The notes under the pieces are model-generated. The model saw only the letters and a program-made list of their open reading frames with translations. It searched no databases and was not told the DNA's origin. A DNA stretch of 12,570 nt from an uncultured Fimbriimonadales bacterium. GTDB taxonomy: Bacteria; Armatimonadota; Fimbriimonadia; Fimbriimonadales; GBS-DC. The DNA lies in assembly GCA_937925775.1 (NCBI GenBank), contig CALAMM010000056.1, positions 1 to 12,570 of the forward strand, given 5' to 3'. The translations under genes were made by a program, and so were the position numbers. Below, in pieces: positions 1 through 5,572 of this stretch. Numbering within the stretch: position 1 is the stretch's first letter; each line of letters starts with the position of its first letter.

Positions 1-191
1 AGGGGCGAGAACACCAGCGTCAGCCCTTTCAGCGCGGCAATCATCTGATACACGAGGCTTTTGCCCCAGCCCGTCGGTTGCACCAACAGCACGCGCCTGC
101 CCTCCAGAGCTGCCTGAATCGCCTCCGCCTGACCCTCGCGAAACTCGGAGAAGCCGAAGCGCGTGCGCAACACTTCGTGCAAATCGCGCAT
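1..191 (-). CDS. recQ: RecQ-type ATP-dependent DNA helicase, N-terminal part (cut by window edge)
   Basis: Reading leftward from the ATG at 191, 63 codons are visible before the window ends. They begin MRDLHEVLRTRFGFSEFR, followed by EGQAEAI, which matches the motif 0 region of RecQ helicases (aromatic-glycine-phenylalanine, FR, GQ, at about residues 12-25). A Walker A motif PTGWGKS follows at residues 39-45, then a hydrophobic run to FSP, where motif Ia is expected. RecQ enzymes are 3'-5' DNA helicases acting in recombination and repair. The usual RecQ Walker A is PTGGGKS; the tryptophan variant is seen in some RecQ-like helicases, so the exact subfamily is open. The gene is divergent from glyQ. 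A -10-like box lies exactly 9 nt before the ATG and there is no properly spaced SD, so the mRNA is probably leaderless. Confidence 0.82.
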   Translation of the reverse strand, partial: MRDLHEVLRTRFGFSEFREGQAEAIQAALEGRRVLLVQPTGWGKSLVYQMIAALKGLTLVFSP

Positions 192-200
192 CGCTCCAGA

Positions 201-206
201 ATTCTA
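201..206 (-). promoter_or_regulatory. -10 box for recQ (leaderless type)
   Basis: On the minus strand the hexamer TAGAAT is preceded by AGG and followed by exactly 9 nt before the recQ ATG. The same 11-nt string, CAGGTAGAATT, stands in the same position before nuoM. No TTGACA-like -35 is visible at 16-18 nt. The only GGAG nearby sits 2 nt from the ATG, too close to act as an SD. This is a sequence prediction without transcript data. Confidence 0.6.
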
Positions 207-238
207 CCTGTGCGTGGATAATCCGTCGCGCACTTGGG

Positions 239-244
239 TATACT
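239..244 (+). promoter_or_regulatory. -10 box for glyQ (leaderless type)
   Basis: TATACT preceded by GGG lies exactly 9 nt before the glyQ ATG. The string GGGTATACTC is identical to the one in front of purM. There is no SD between box and start codon, so transcription should begin at or within about 3 nt of the ATG. No recognisable -35 hexamer is present. Confidence 0.65.
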
Positions 245-253
245 CTCAGCCGC

Positions 254-1150
254 ATGACTTTTCAGGAGCTACTCTTTCGGTTGGAGCAGTTCTGGTCGGA
301 CTACGGGTGTCTGATTCTGCAGCCGTATGATGTGGAGGTGGGCGCGGGCACGATGGCGCCGGGCACAACGCTGCGCGCGCTTGGACCAGAGCCGTGGTAT
401 GTCGCGTATGTGCAGCCGACCCGTCGCCCTGCCGACGGACGCTACGCTCGCAACCCCATGCGCCTGCAACACTACTACCAGTACCAAGTCATTCTCAAGC
501 CCTCGCCTGACGATGTGGTGGATGTGTATTTAGAGAGCCTGCGTGCGCTGGGGATCGACCCGCGCGAGCATGACATCCGCTTCGTGGAGGACGACTGGGA
601 AGCCCCCACACTCGGCGCGTCGGGCGTCGGCTGGGAAGTGTGGCTCAACGGCACAGAAATCACCCAGTTCACCTACTTCCAGCAGGTAGGCGGCATCGAG
701 TGCGACCCCGTATGCGCCGAAATCACCTACGGTCCCGAACGGCTCGCGATGCTCCTCCAAAAGAAAACCAGCGTGTGGGAACTCGAATGGAGCCGCGGCG
801 TCTCCTACGCCGATGTCGACTTCCAAGCCGAGCTGGAGCATAACTATTATAATTTTGAACACGCCGACACCGAGATGCTGTTCCAACTGTTCGAGATGTA
901 CGAGAAGGAGAGCGCACGGATTGCCGAGCTGGGCTATGTGCATCCCGCGTTCGACCTCGCGCTGAAGTGTTCGCATATCTTCAATCTGCTGGACGCGCGG
1001 GGGAGCATCTCGGTGACGGAGCGAGCCAGTTATATTCAGCGCATTCGCACGCTCTCGCGTGCCTGCTGTCTCAAGTACCTTGAGAAACGCGAGGCCGAGG
1101 GCTTCCCCCTGCTCCAGAAGGAGTGGCGAGTCGGGCTGAAATCGCATTAA
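254..1150 (+). CDS. glyQ: Glycine-tRNA ligase alpha subunit
   Basis: This 298-residue protein is the catalytic alpha subunit of the bacterial alpha2-beta2 glycyl-tRNA synthetase, which activates glycine and charges tRNA-Gly in the cytoplasm. It follows the family along its whole length: FWSDYGCLILQPYDVEVGAG near residues 13-32, LGPEPWYVAYVQPTRRPADG at about 43-62, LQHYYQYQVILKPSP at about 71-85, IRFVEDDWEAPTLGA at about 108-122, then GWEVWLNGTEITQFTYFQQV. The C-terminal helical part contains FNLLDARGSISVTERASYI. Length is normal for GlyQ. The ATG is chosen because the conserved N-terminus starts there and a -10 box sits 9 nt upstream; there is no SD. glyS, which encodes the beta subunit and usually follows glyQ, is not downstream: the next gene, RNase E/G, converges after 10 nt. 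The beta subunit must therefore be encoded elsewhere. Confidence 0.97.
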   Translation: MTFQELLFRLEQFWSDYGCLILQPYDVEVGAGTMAPGTTLRALGPEPWYVAYVQPTRRPADGRYARNPMRLQHYYQYQVILKPSPDDVVDVYLESLRALGIDPREHDIRFVEDDWEAPTLGASGVGWEVWLNGTEITQFTYFQQVGGIECDPVCAEITYGPERLAMLLQKKTSVWELEWSRGVSYADVDFQAELEHNYYNFEHADTEMLFQLFEMYEKESARIAELGYVHPAFDLALKCSHIFNLLDARGSISVTERASYIQRIRTLSRACCLKYLEKREAEGFPLLQKEWRVGLKSH

Positions 1151-1170
1151 TCAGCCCCGACTACACCACT
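1122..1170. terminator. Bidirectional hairpin spanning the glyQ and rng stop codons
   Basis: The left arm AGTCGGGCTGA (1129-1139) pairs with TCAGCCCCGACT (1151-1162) with one bulged C. The stem resumes further out, where AGTGG (1122-1126) pairs with CCACT (1166-1170) across a small internal loop. The 11-nt apical loop contains the glyQ TAA, and the right arm runs into the rng stop codon. The structure forms in both transcripts, as expected of a shared terminator for convergent genes. Neither side has a clear U-tract, so it may instead pause polymerase, protect mRNA 3' ends or work with Rho. Confidence 0.6.
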
Positions 1171-2897
1171 TCCGCCTTCTTCAGCTTGCCTTCATACACT
1201 GGTTCTGCGAAGGCGAAGGAGCGGCGTACCTCGCTAATGGTGACTTTAGTGATGTTTTGTGTCGGCGGTTCGTTCTCCCACAAGATGAGGTAGCCGTCTT
1301 TGGTGAAGGCGACCTTAGTTTCCTCATCGATGGCGGACGGCGTCAGCTGGCACTCCACGACCTGCAGGATTTTATAGGGCAGGTACAGGCGTTTGAAGGT
1401 TTCCAGCGCACCGCCCTGAATGCGGTACTCGTCGATGGGCAGTTCGGGTCGTGCGCGGGCGAACAGCCCCACTTCCAGGTGATGCTCCAGCAGGTCGATG
1501 TTCACGCCGTCTTCGCCCACGAGATGCTCCACGACGCTGGGGTGCGCCTCGATGAGATAGGCTTCTACCTGCTCTTTGCGGGCGCGCGATTCCAGGTCGC
1601 GTTCAATCCACAGGCTCACCGTGTCTGGAGCAGGGATTCGTCCGCGTCCGTGGCAGGTAGGACAGGGGCGTGTGAGGCTCTCGGTGACCGACTCGCCCGT
1701 GCGCTTGCGCGTCAACTCCACCAATCCCAGCGAGCTGATACGCCCGATTCGGAACCGCGCTCGGTCCCGTTTGAGCGTGCGCTGCAACGCTTGCATCACC
1801 TGGCGGTGGTCGCTCTTGCGCCCCATATCGATAAAATCGATGACGATAATCCCGCCGATGTCGCGCAGGCGCAGCTGACGACACACCTCCTCGACCGCCT
1901 CAAGGTTCGTTTTCAGGATGGTCTCCGCCAGCGAGGTCTTGCCCGTGAACTTGCCCGTGTTCACATCGATGGCGGTGAAGGCTTCCGTTTCGTCGATGGT
2001 GAGGTAGCCGCCCGACTTGAGCCACACCTTGCGCCGCATCAGACGCTCCATCTCCTTCTCGATGTTGAAATGCTCGAACATCGGCGTCAACTTGTCGTAG
2101 AGCATGACGCGGCTGCGCAGGTTAGGCGCGATGACCTTCAAGACCTCATGCACCTTTTCGTACTCTTCGGGGTCATCAATCCAGAGCCGTTCGACTTCTG
2201 AGGAGAACATATCGCGTAGCACGCGATAAAGCAGCGTAGCGTCGCGATGCACGAGCGCGGGGGCTTGCGCGCTGGCTATATTCGCGCGGATCTGCTCCCA
2301 CAGCTGCGTCAGGTACTCGATATCCTGCCCGATCTCTTTTTCCGTTTTGCCCTCCGACTCGGTGCGCAGGATGAGTCCGAACCCTGGCGGGTGAAGTTTC
2401 TGTCCGATTTGGCGCAGGCGTTCGCGTTCGTTGCGGTCTTCGATTTTGCGCGACACGCCAAGTGCGCTGGCATCGGGCATCAGCACCACATAGCGTCCGG
2501 GCAGGGTGATTCGGGTGGTGACGCGCGCCCCTTTTGTGCCGCGCGGGGCTTTGACCACCTGCACCAGAATCTCCTGCCCCGGTTTGACCAAGTCGCTGAT
2601 ATTGCGTTTGCGCAGTTCGGAGCGTTTGAGCGGTTGGGGCGTCTCGTCAGCATCGGTGGCTTCGGGCAGGATGTCGCCCACATAGAGGAACGCGTTGCGC
2701 TCCAGCCCGATGTTGACAAACGCCGCGTCCATGCCTGGCAACACATTCTGCACCACGCCCTTGTAGATATTGCCCACCACCCGCTCGCCGCGCTCAAAAC
2801 GCAACTCCATCAGCTGCCCGTTCTCCAGAACCGCAATCCGCGTCTCGCGAGGCGAGACATTGACCAGTATCTCCCGAATAATCTTCTCGTTTGCGAT
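1161..2897 (-). CDS. rng: Ribonuclease E/G family endoribonuclease, apparent AUC start
   Basis: An RNase E/G endoribonuclease for rRNA maturation and mRNA decay, 578 residues with the start proposed here. Homology to the family begins at REILVNVSPRETR, upstream of the first in-frame ATG (at 2810). Between that ATG and the in-frame stop further upstream there is no ATG, GTG or TTG codon. A consensus AGGAGG sits 6 nt before an in-frame ATC at 2897, so translation most likely starts there. Domains in order: S1-like RNA-binding segment (VVGNIYKGVVQNVLPGMDAA, about residues 40-59), catalytic domain with the metal-binding aspartates in FTAIDVNTG (D311) and IIVIDFIDM (D354), and the zinc-link CPTCHGRG (C412 and C415). 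About 80 residues beyond the usual RNase G end form an unrecognised C-terminal extension. The gene converges with glyQ and lies downstream of the sulfurtransferase with its own predicted promoter. Confidence 0.93.
   Translation of the reverse strand: MANEKIIREILVNVSPRETRIAVLENGQLMELRFERGERVVGNIYKGVVQNVLPGMDAAFVNIGLERNAFLYVGDILPEATDADETPQPLKRSELRKRNISDLVKPGQEILVQVVKAPRGTKGARVTTRITLPGRYVVLMPDASALGVSRKIEDRNERERLRQIGQKLHPPGFGLILRTESEGKTEKEIGQDIEYLTQLWEQIRANIASAQAPALVHRDATLLYRVLRDMFSSEVERLWIDDPEEYEKVHEVLKVIAPNLRSRVMLYDKLTPMFEHFNIEKEMERLMRRKVWLKSGGYLTIDETEAFTAIDVNTGKFTGKTSLAETILKTNLEAVEEVCRQLRLRDIGGIIVIDFIDMGRKSDHRQVMQALQRTLKRDRARFRIGRISSLGLVELTRKRTGESVTESLTRPCPTCHGRGRIPAPDTVSLWIERDLESRARKEQVEAYLIEAHPSVVEHLVGEDGVNIDLLEHHLEVGLFARARPELPIDEYRIQGGALETFKRLYLPYKILQVVECQLTPSAIDEETKVAFTKDGYLILWENEPPTQNITKVTISEVRRSFAFAEPVYEGKLKKAEVV
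2842..2858 (-). repeat. Perfect 7-bp stem-loop in the early rng coding region
   Basis: GTCTCGC (2842-2848) and GCGAGAC (2852-2858) form a perfect inverted repeat with a 3-nt loop. In the rng mRNA the stem begins 39 nt after the proposed AUC start, in codons for the conserved segment VSPRET. A stem just downstream of a weak start codon can slow the ribosome or serve as an RNase site. Either role here is inference, and the protein sequence alone may force part of the pairing. Confidence 0.5.
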
Positions 2898-2903
2898 AGC
2901 GCA

Positions 2904-2909
2904 CCTCCT
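2904..2909 (-). promoter_or_regulatory. Consensus Shine-Dalgarno site that sets the rng start
   Basis: AGGAGG on the minus strand is followed by the 6-nt spacer TGCGCT and then ATC. It is the strongest SD in the window and is optimally spaced only for the ATC codon. The first ATG in frame is 93 nt downstream of it. A GTG overlapping the SD is in a different frame. Confidence 0.75.
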
Positions 2910-2933
2910 GAAAGTGTGATGCGATTCGCCATG

Positions 2934-2939
2934 AGTCTA
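2934..2939 (-). promoter_or_regulatory. -10 box candidate for rng
   Basis: TAGACT preceded by GGG fits the (A/G)GGTAnAmT pattern shared by six other promoters in the window. It predicts a leader of about 30 nt that contains the AGGAGG. A second, weaker TA-rich stretch (TATACC) lies about 20 nt further upstream. No -35 is evident. Confidence 0.45.
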
Positions 2940-3035
2940 CCCGACGGGTGCGTTAGGTATATTGAACGCGCTCCCCAGGCAGGTAGCGCTCGCTGTCATT
3001 TCCCGAACGGTCTCTCGCCGAGGCGCGGCACGACG

Positions 3036-3911
3036 CTACTGGGGGCAAGGCGCTGCGCTCGTACCGCCATGCGGTTGAGTAGCCGTTTCGCGCTCGATCG
3101 GTGCGCCTACGATATTGCCCCACTCTGTCCAGCTGCCGTCGTAGTTGCACACATTCGGATAGCCCAGCAGGTACTTCAGCACGAACCAGGTGTGGGAGGA
3201 GCGTTCTCCGATTCGGCAGTAGGCGACCACCTGTTTGTCGGGGGTGATGCCGTGGGCTTCGTAGAGGGCGCGCAGCTCCTCGACGGGTTTGAAAGTGCCG
3301 TCTTCGCGCACGGCTTGCACCCACGGGATGTTGCGTGCGCCTGGGATATGTCCGCCCCGTTGTGCCGTCTCTGTCATGCCAGGAGGAGCAATCAGCTCGC
3401 CAGTGAACTCTTGAGGTGAGCGCACATCGACCAGCGCGACATCGGGACGGTTCAGGCTCTCTAACACCTGCGGATAGAACGCGCGGAGCGAGAGGTCTGG
3501 CTCTTTGGCATGGTAAGTGGTCGGCGGGTAGTGGGGAACCTCCGTAGTGATTGGACGCCCTTCTGCCAGCCACTTCTTGCGCCCGCCGTCCATCATCCGC
3601 ACATCCTCATGACCGTAGATTTTCAACACCCAGAACGCATAGGCGGCGAACCAGTTGTTGTTGTCGCCATACAGGACAATCGTGTGCGTGTTGCTCACGC
3701 CCAACGCCCCCAAAGTCGACTCCAGCTGGGCTTTAGAGGGGATGTCGCGCCGAATGGGGTCTTGGAGCTGAGTCTGCCAGTTCAACCCAATTGCGCCGGG
3801 AATATGCCCTTTCTCATACGCGGAGGTGTCGACATCCACCTCGATGATGCGAATGTTGGCGTCGTTGAGATGTTCCTGAACCCAATCGGTAGAAACGAGA
3901 ACAGTGTTCAT
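3036..3911 (-). CDS. Thiosulfate sulfurtransferase, tandem rhodanese
   Basis: This 291-residue protein has two rhodanese domains. The N-terminal, non-catalytic one covers about residues 5-125 and holds KGHIPGAIGLNW and MMDGGRKKW. The C-terminal catalytic one (about 140-275) holds LVDVRSPQEFTGE, RGGHIPGARNIPW and the active-site loop CRIGERSSHTW with nucleophile C232. The CRIGER loop is typical of thiosulfate sulfurtransferases of the mycobacterial CysA2/SseA kind rather than mercaptopyruvate sulfurtransferases, which usually have CGSGVT. It moves sulfane sulfur from thiosulfate to cyanide or thiol acceptors and is probably cytoplasmic, as no signal peptide is visible. The start at 3911 is supported by GGAGG 8 nt upstream. 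The gene is divergent from purM, with overlapping promoters. The 15-20 residues after the last rhodanese element look disordered. Confidence 0.93.
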   Translation of the reverse strand: MNTVLVSTDWVQEHLNDANIRIIEVDVDTSAYEKGHIPGAIGLNWQTQLQDPIRRDIPSKAQLESTLGALGVSNTHTIVLYGDNNNWFAAYAFWVLKIYGHEDVRMMDGGRKKWLAEGRPITTEVPHYPPTTYHAKEPDLSLRAFYPQVLESLNRPDVALVDVRSPQEFTGELIAPPGMTETAQRGGHIPGARNIPWVQAVREDGTFKPVEELRALYEAHGITPDKQVVAYCRIGERSSHTWFVLKYLLGYPNVCNYDGSWTEWGNIVGAPIERETATQPHGGTSAAPCPQ

Positions 3912-3916
3912 AGGTT

Positions 3917-3937
3917 CTCCCTCCGAAAGGTATTGTA
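3917..3937 (-). promoter_or_regulatory. -10 box and SD of the sulfurtransferase gene
   Basis: On the minus strand GGGTACAAT (hexamer TACAAT at 3932-3937) is followed by GGAGGGAG (3917-3924) and then the ATG at 3911. The predicted leader is only about 14 nt, just enough to hold the SD. This contrasts with purM on the other strand, which has the same kind of -10 but no SD. Confidence 0.55.
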
Positions 3938-3947
3938 CCCTGTGGGG

Positions 3948-3953
3948 TATACT
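3948..3953 (+). promoter_or_regulatory. -10 box for purM (leaderless type)
   Basis: TATACT preceded by GGGG is followed by exactly 9 nt and the purM ATG, the same geometry and the same GGGTATACTC string as glyQ. It lies 10 bp from the oppositely oriented -10 box of the sulfurtransferase gene, so the two polymerase footprints would overlap. No SD is present. Confidence 0.65.
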
Positions 3954-3962
3954 CGCCTTGCT

Positions 3963-4997
3963 ATGCCTGAGGAGTTCACCTATCGGGACGCGGGCGTCGA
4001 CATCGATGCGATGAATCGTGCGCTGGAAAGCATCAAGGAGAGCGTTCACCGCACCTTTACTCCTGCCGTGCTGTCCCAGCTGGGGTCGTTCGGTGGGATG
4101 ATGGCGTTGGATGTGAGCGGGTATCGGCAGCCTGTGCTGGTGGCGAGTATCGACGGGGTAGGCACGAAGGTGCGCGTTGCGCGCATGATGGGTCAGTACC
4201 GCGTGTTGGGGCACGACCTGGTGGCGCACGGCGTGAACGACCTGCTGGTGCATGCAGCGAAACCCCTGTTCTTTCTGGACTATCTGGCGATGTCGAGGCT
4301 GGAGCCGCAGGTGTTGCAGGAGGTGGTGGAAGGCGCGTCGGAACTCTGTCAGCAGTTGGGCATCGCGTTGCTGGGGGGCGAGACGGCGGAGATGCCCGAT
4401 GTGTATATGCCAGGCGAAGTGGATGTCGCGGGATGTATCGTGGGGTTGGCGGAGTTCCAGCAGATTCCGACCCCGAGCCGCGTGCAGGTCGGCGATGCTG
4501 TCATCGGCATCGCCTCGAACGGGCTCCACACCAATGGCTACACGCTGGCGCGGCGCGTGTTTTTCGACATCGCGAACATGCGCCTTGATGAGCCGCTGCC
4601 CGAAATCGGCATGACCCTCGGCGAGGCGTTGCTGCAACCCCACCGCCCGTACTTGAACGCGGTTTTGCCGCTACTGGAAGGTGACACGATTCACGGGATG
4701 GCGCACATCACGGGGGGCGGCTTCTACGACAACATTCCGCGCGCTCTCCCCAGCGACATGCGCGTGGTCATCGACCGCCGCAGCTGGGAGCCGCCGCCCC
4801 TGTTTCACCTGATTCAGCAGTTAGGGAATGTCCCTGACGCGGAGATGTTTCGCGTTTTCAACATGGGCATCGGCTTCGTGCTGATTGTGGCACGCGAGCG
4901 AGCGCAGGATGTGCTGACCAGTTTGCAGATTTCGGGGGAGCGAGCGTGGCTGATTGGTGAGGTACAGCGCGGCCCCCGCGAGACGCAGATTATCTGA
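3963..4997 (+). CDS. purM: Phosphoribosylformylglycinamidine cyclo-ligase (AIR synthetase)
   Basis: This 344-residue PurM catalyses the ATP-dependent ring closure of FGAM to AIR, the fifth step of de novo purine synthesis, in the cytoplasm. The family order is clear: YRDAGVDIDA (7-16), LGSFGGM (40-46), SIDGVGTK (62-69), GHDLVAHGVNDLLVHAAKPL (83-102), the nucleotide-binding GGETAEMP (138-145), VIGIASNGLHTNGYTLAR and HITGGGFYDNIPRALP. Length is normal. The ATG at 3963 is chosen because homology begins there and the -10 box is 9 nt upstream; the reading frame stays open further 5' but only antisense to the sulfurtransferase. Its stop shares one base with the ATG of the following PAP2 gene, so the two are co-transcribed and probably translationally coupled. 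No other pur gene is in the window. Confidence 0.97.
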   Translation: MPEEFTYRDAGVDIDAMNRALESIKESVHRTFTPAVLSQLGSFGGMMALDVSGYRQPVLVASIDGVGTKVRVARMMGQYRVLGHDLVAHGVNDLLVHAAKPLFFLDYLAMSRLEPQVLQEVVEGASELCQQLGIALLGGETAEMPDVYMPGEVDVAGCIVGLAEFQQIPTPSRVQVGDAVIGIASNGLHTNGYTLARRVFFDIANMRLDEPLPEIGMTLGEALLQPHRPYLNAVLPLLEGDTIHGMAHITGGGFYDNIPRALPSDMRVVIDRRSWEPPPLFHLIQQLGNVPDAEMFRVFNMGIGFVLIVARERAQDVLTSLQISGERAWLIGEVQRGPRETQII

Positions 4998-5572
4998 TGG
5001 TTGAGCTCGATACACGCCTGTTTTACTGGATTTTCGAGGGTTGGCGGGCGGACTGGCTCACGCCTGTGATGGTGTTCTTCTCGGACGCGCTGAAGAGCCT
5101 ACCGATGCGTGTGGCGGTGCTCCTGCTCTGGTTCGCTCTGCTGTGGCGCGGGGGCAAGGCGCGGGCATTCGCCCTCTGGCTCATTCCCGTGCTGGTCTTG
5201 ACGAATGAGACCAGCGATTTCCTGAAGGCGTGGGTGGGGCGCGAGCGTCCGTGTGTTGCGCTGCCGATTGAGGCGATTACGGGCAAGCTGACTTCGGGTT
5301 CGTTTCCGTCGGCGCACGCGGCGAACATGAGCGCGCTGGTTGGCGTGGCAACCGCGCTATGGGGGCGCAGGGCGTTCTGGGGGCTGGTCTGGCTGCCCGT
5401 GTTGGTGGGGCTGTCGCGCGTCTATGTCGGGGTGCATTACCCCTCCGATGTGTTGGGCGGCTGGGCATTAGGTTGGCTCTACGGCTGGGGCACAGTCTCG
5501 TTGGCGAACTGGATTACCGCGCGGCGCCGCTCTAAGCTGCCCGCCTCCCGAAGCGATTCGGGCGGGGTATAG
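4997..5572 (+). CDS. PAP2-family membrane phosphatase (undecaprenyl-diphosphatase-like)
   Basis: This 191-residue integral membrane protein carries the three PAP2 acid-phosphatase motifs: KAWVGRERP (K77, R84, P85), FPSAHAAN (H107) and SRVYVGVHYPSD (R141, H147, D151). Hydrophobic segments at about residues 36-50, 57-72, 112-122, 127-139 and 152-169 are the likely membrane helices. Family members remove phosphate from lipid pyrophosphates such as undecaprenyl diphosphate or from phosphatidic or phosphatidylglycerol phosphate; the substrate here cannot be read from the sequence. The start codon overlaps the purM stop (TGATG), so expression depends on purM transcription. The last 31 codons lie antisense to the 3' end of smc. 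The C-terminal tail after about residue 172 is basic and then polar. Confidence 0.9.
   Translation: MVELDTRLFYWIFEGWRADWLTPVMVFFSDALKSLPMRVAVLLLWFALLWRGGKARAFALWLIPVLVLTNETSDFLKAWVGRERPCVALPIEAITGKLTSGSFPSAHAANMSALVGVATALWGRRAFWGLVWLPVLVGLSRVYVGVHYPSDVLGGWALGWLYGWGTVSLANWITARRRSKLPASRSDSGGV

Noticed and set aside
530..1147. 205-codon open frame on the minus strand antisense to glyQ
   Set aside because: Shadow of conserved glyQ; no domain, no SD.
1257..2201. 314-codon open frame on the plus strand antisense to rng
   Set aside because: No family resemblance; the opposite strand encodes unmistakable RNase E/G motifs throughout.
2808..2810. ATG at 2810 as the rng start
   Set aside because: It would remove the conserved first strand of the RNase G fold and has no SD; the strong AGGAGG lies 93 nt upstream.
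2953..3035. Small minus-strand frame between the sulfurtransferase and rng
   Set aside because: It is only the tail of a longer frame that runs out of frame through the sulfurtransferase gene; no start signal and no homology.
3912..4643. Long open frame on the minus strand continuing upstream of the sulfurtransferase start
   Set aside because: It is antisense to purM, has no recognisable domain, and the rhodanese homology, SD and promoter all place the start at 3911.
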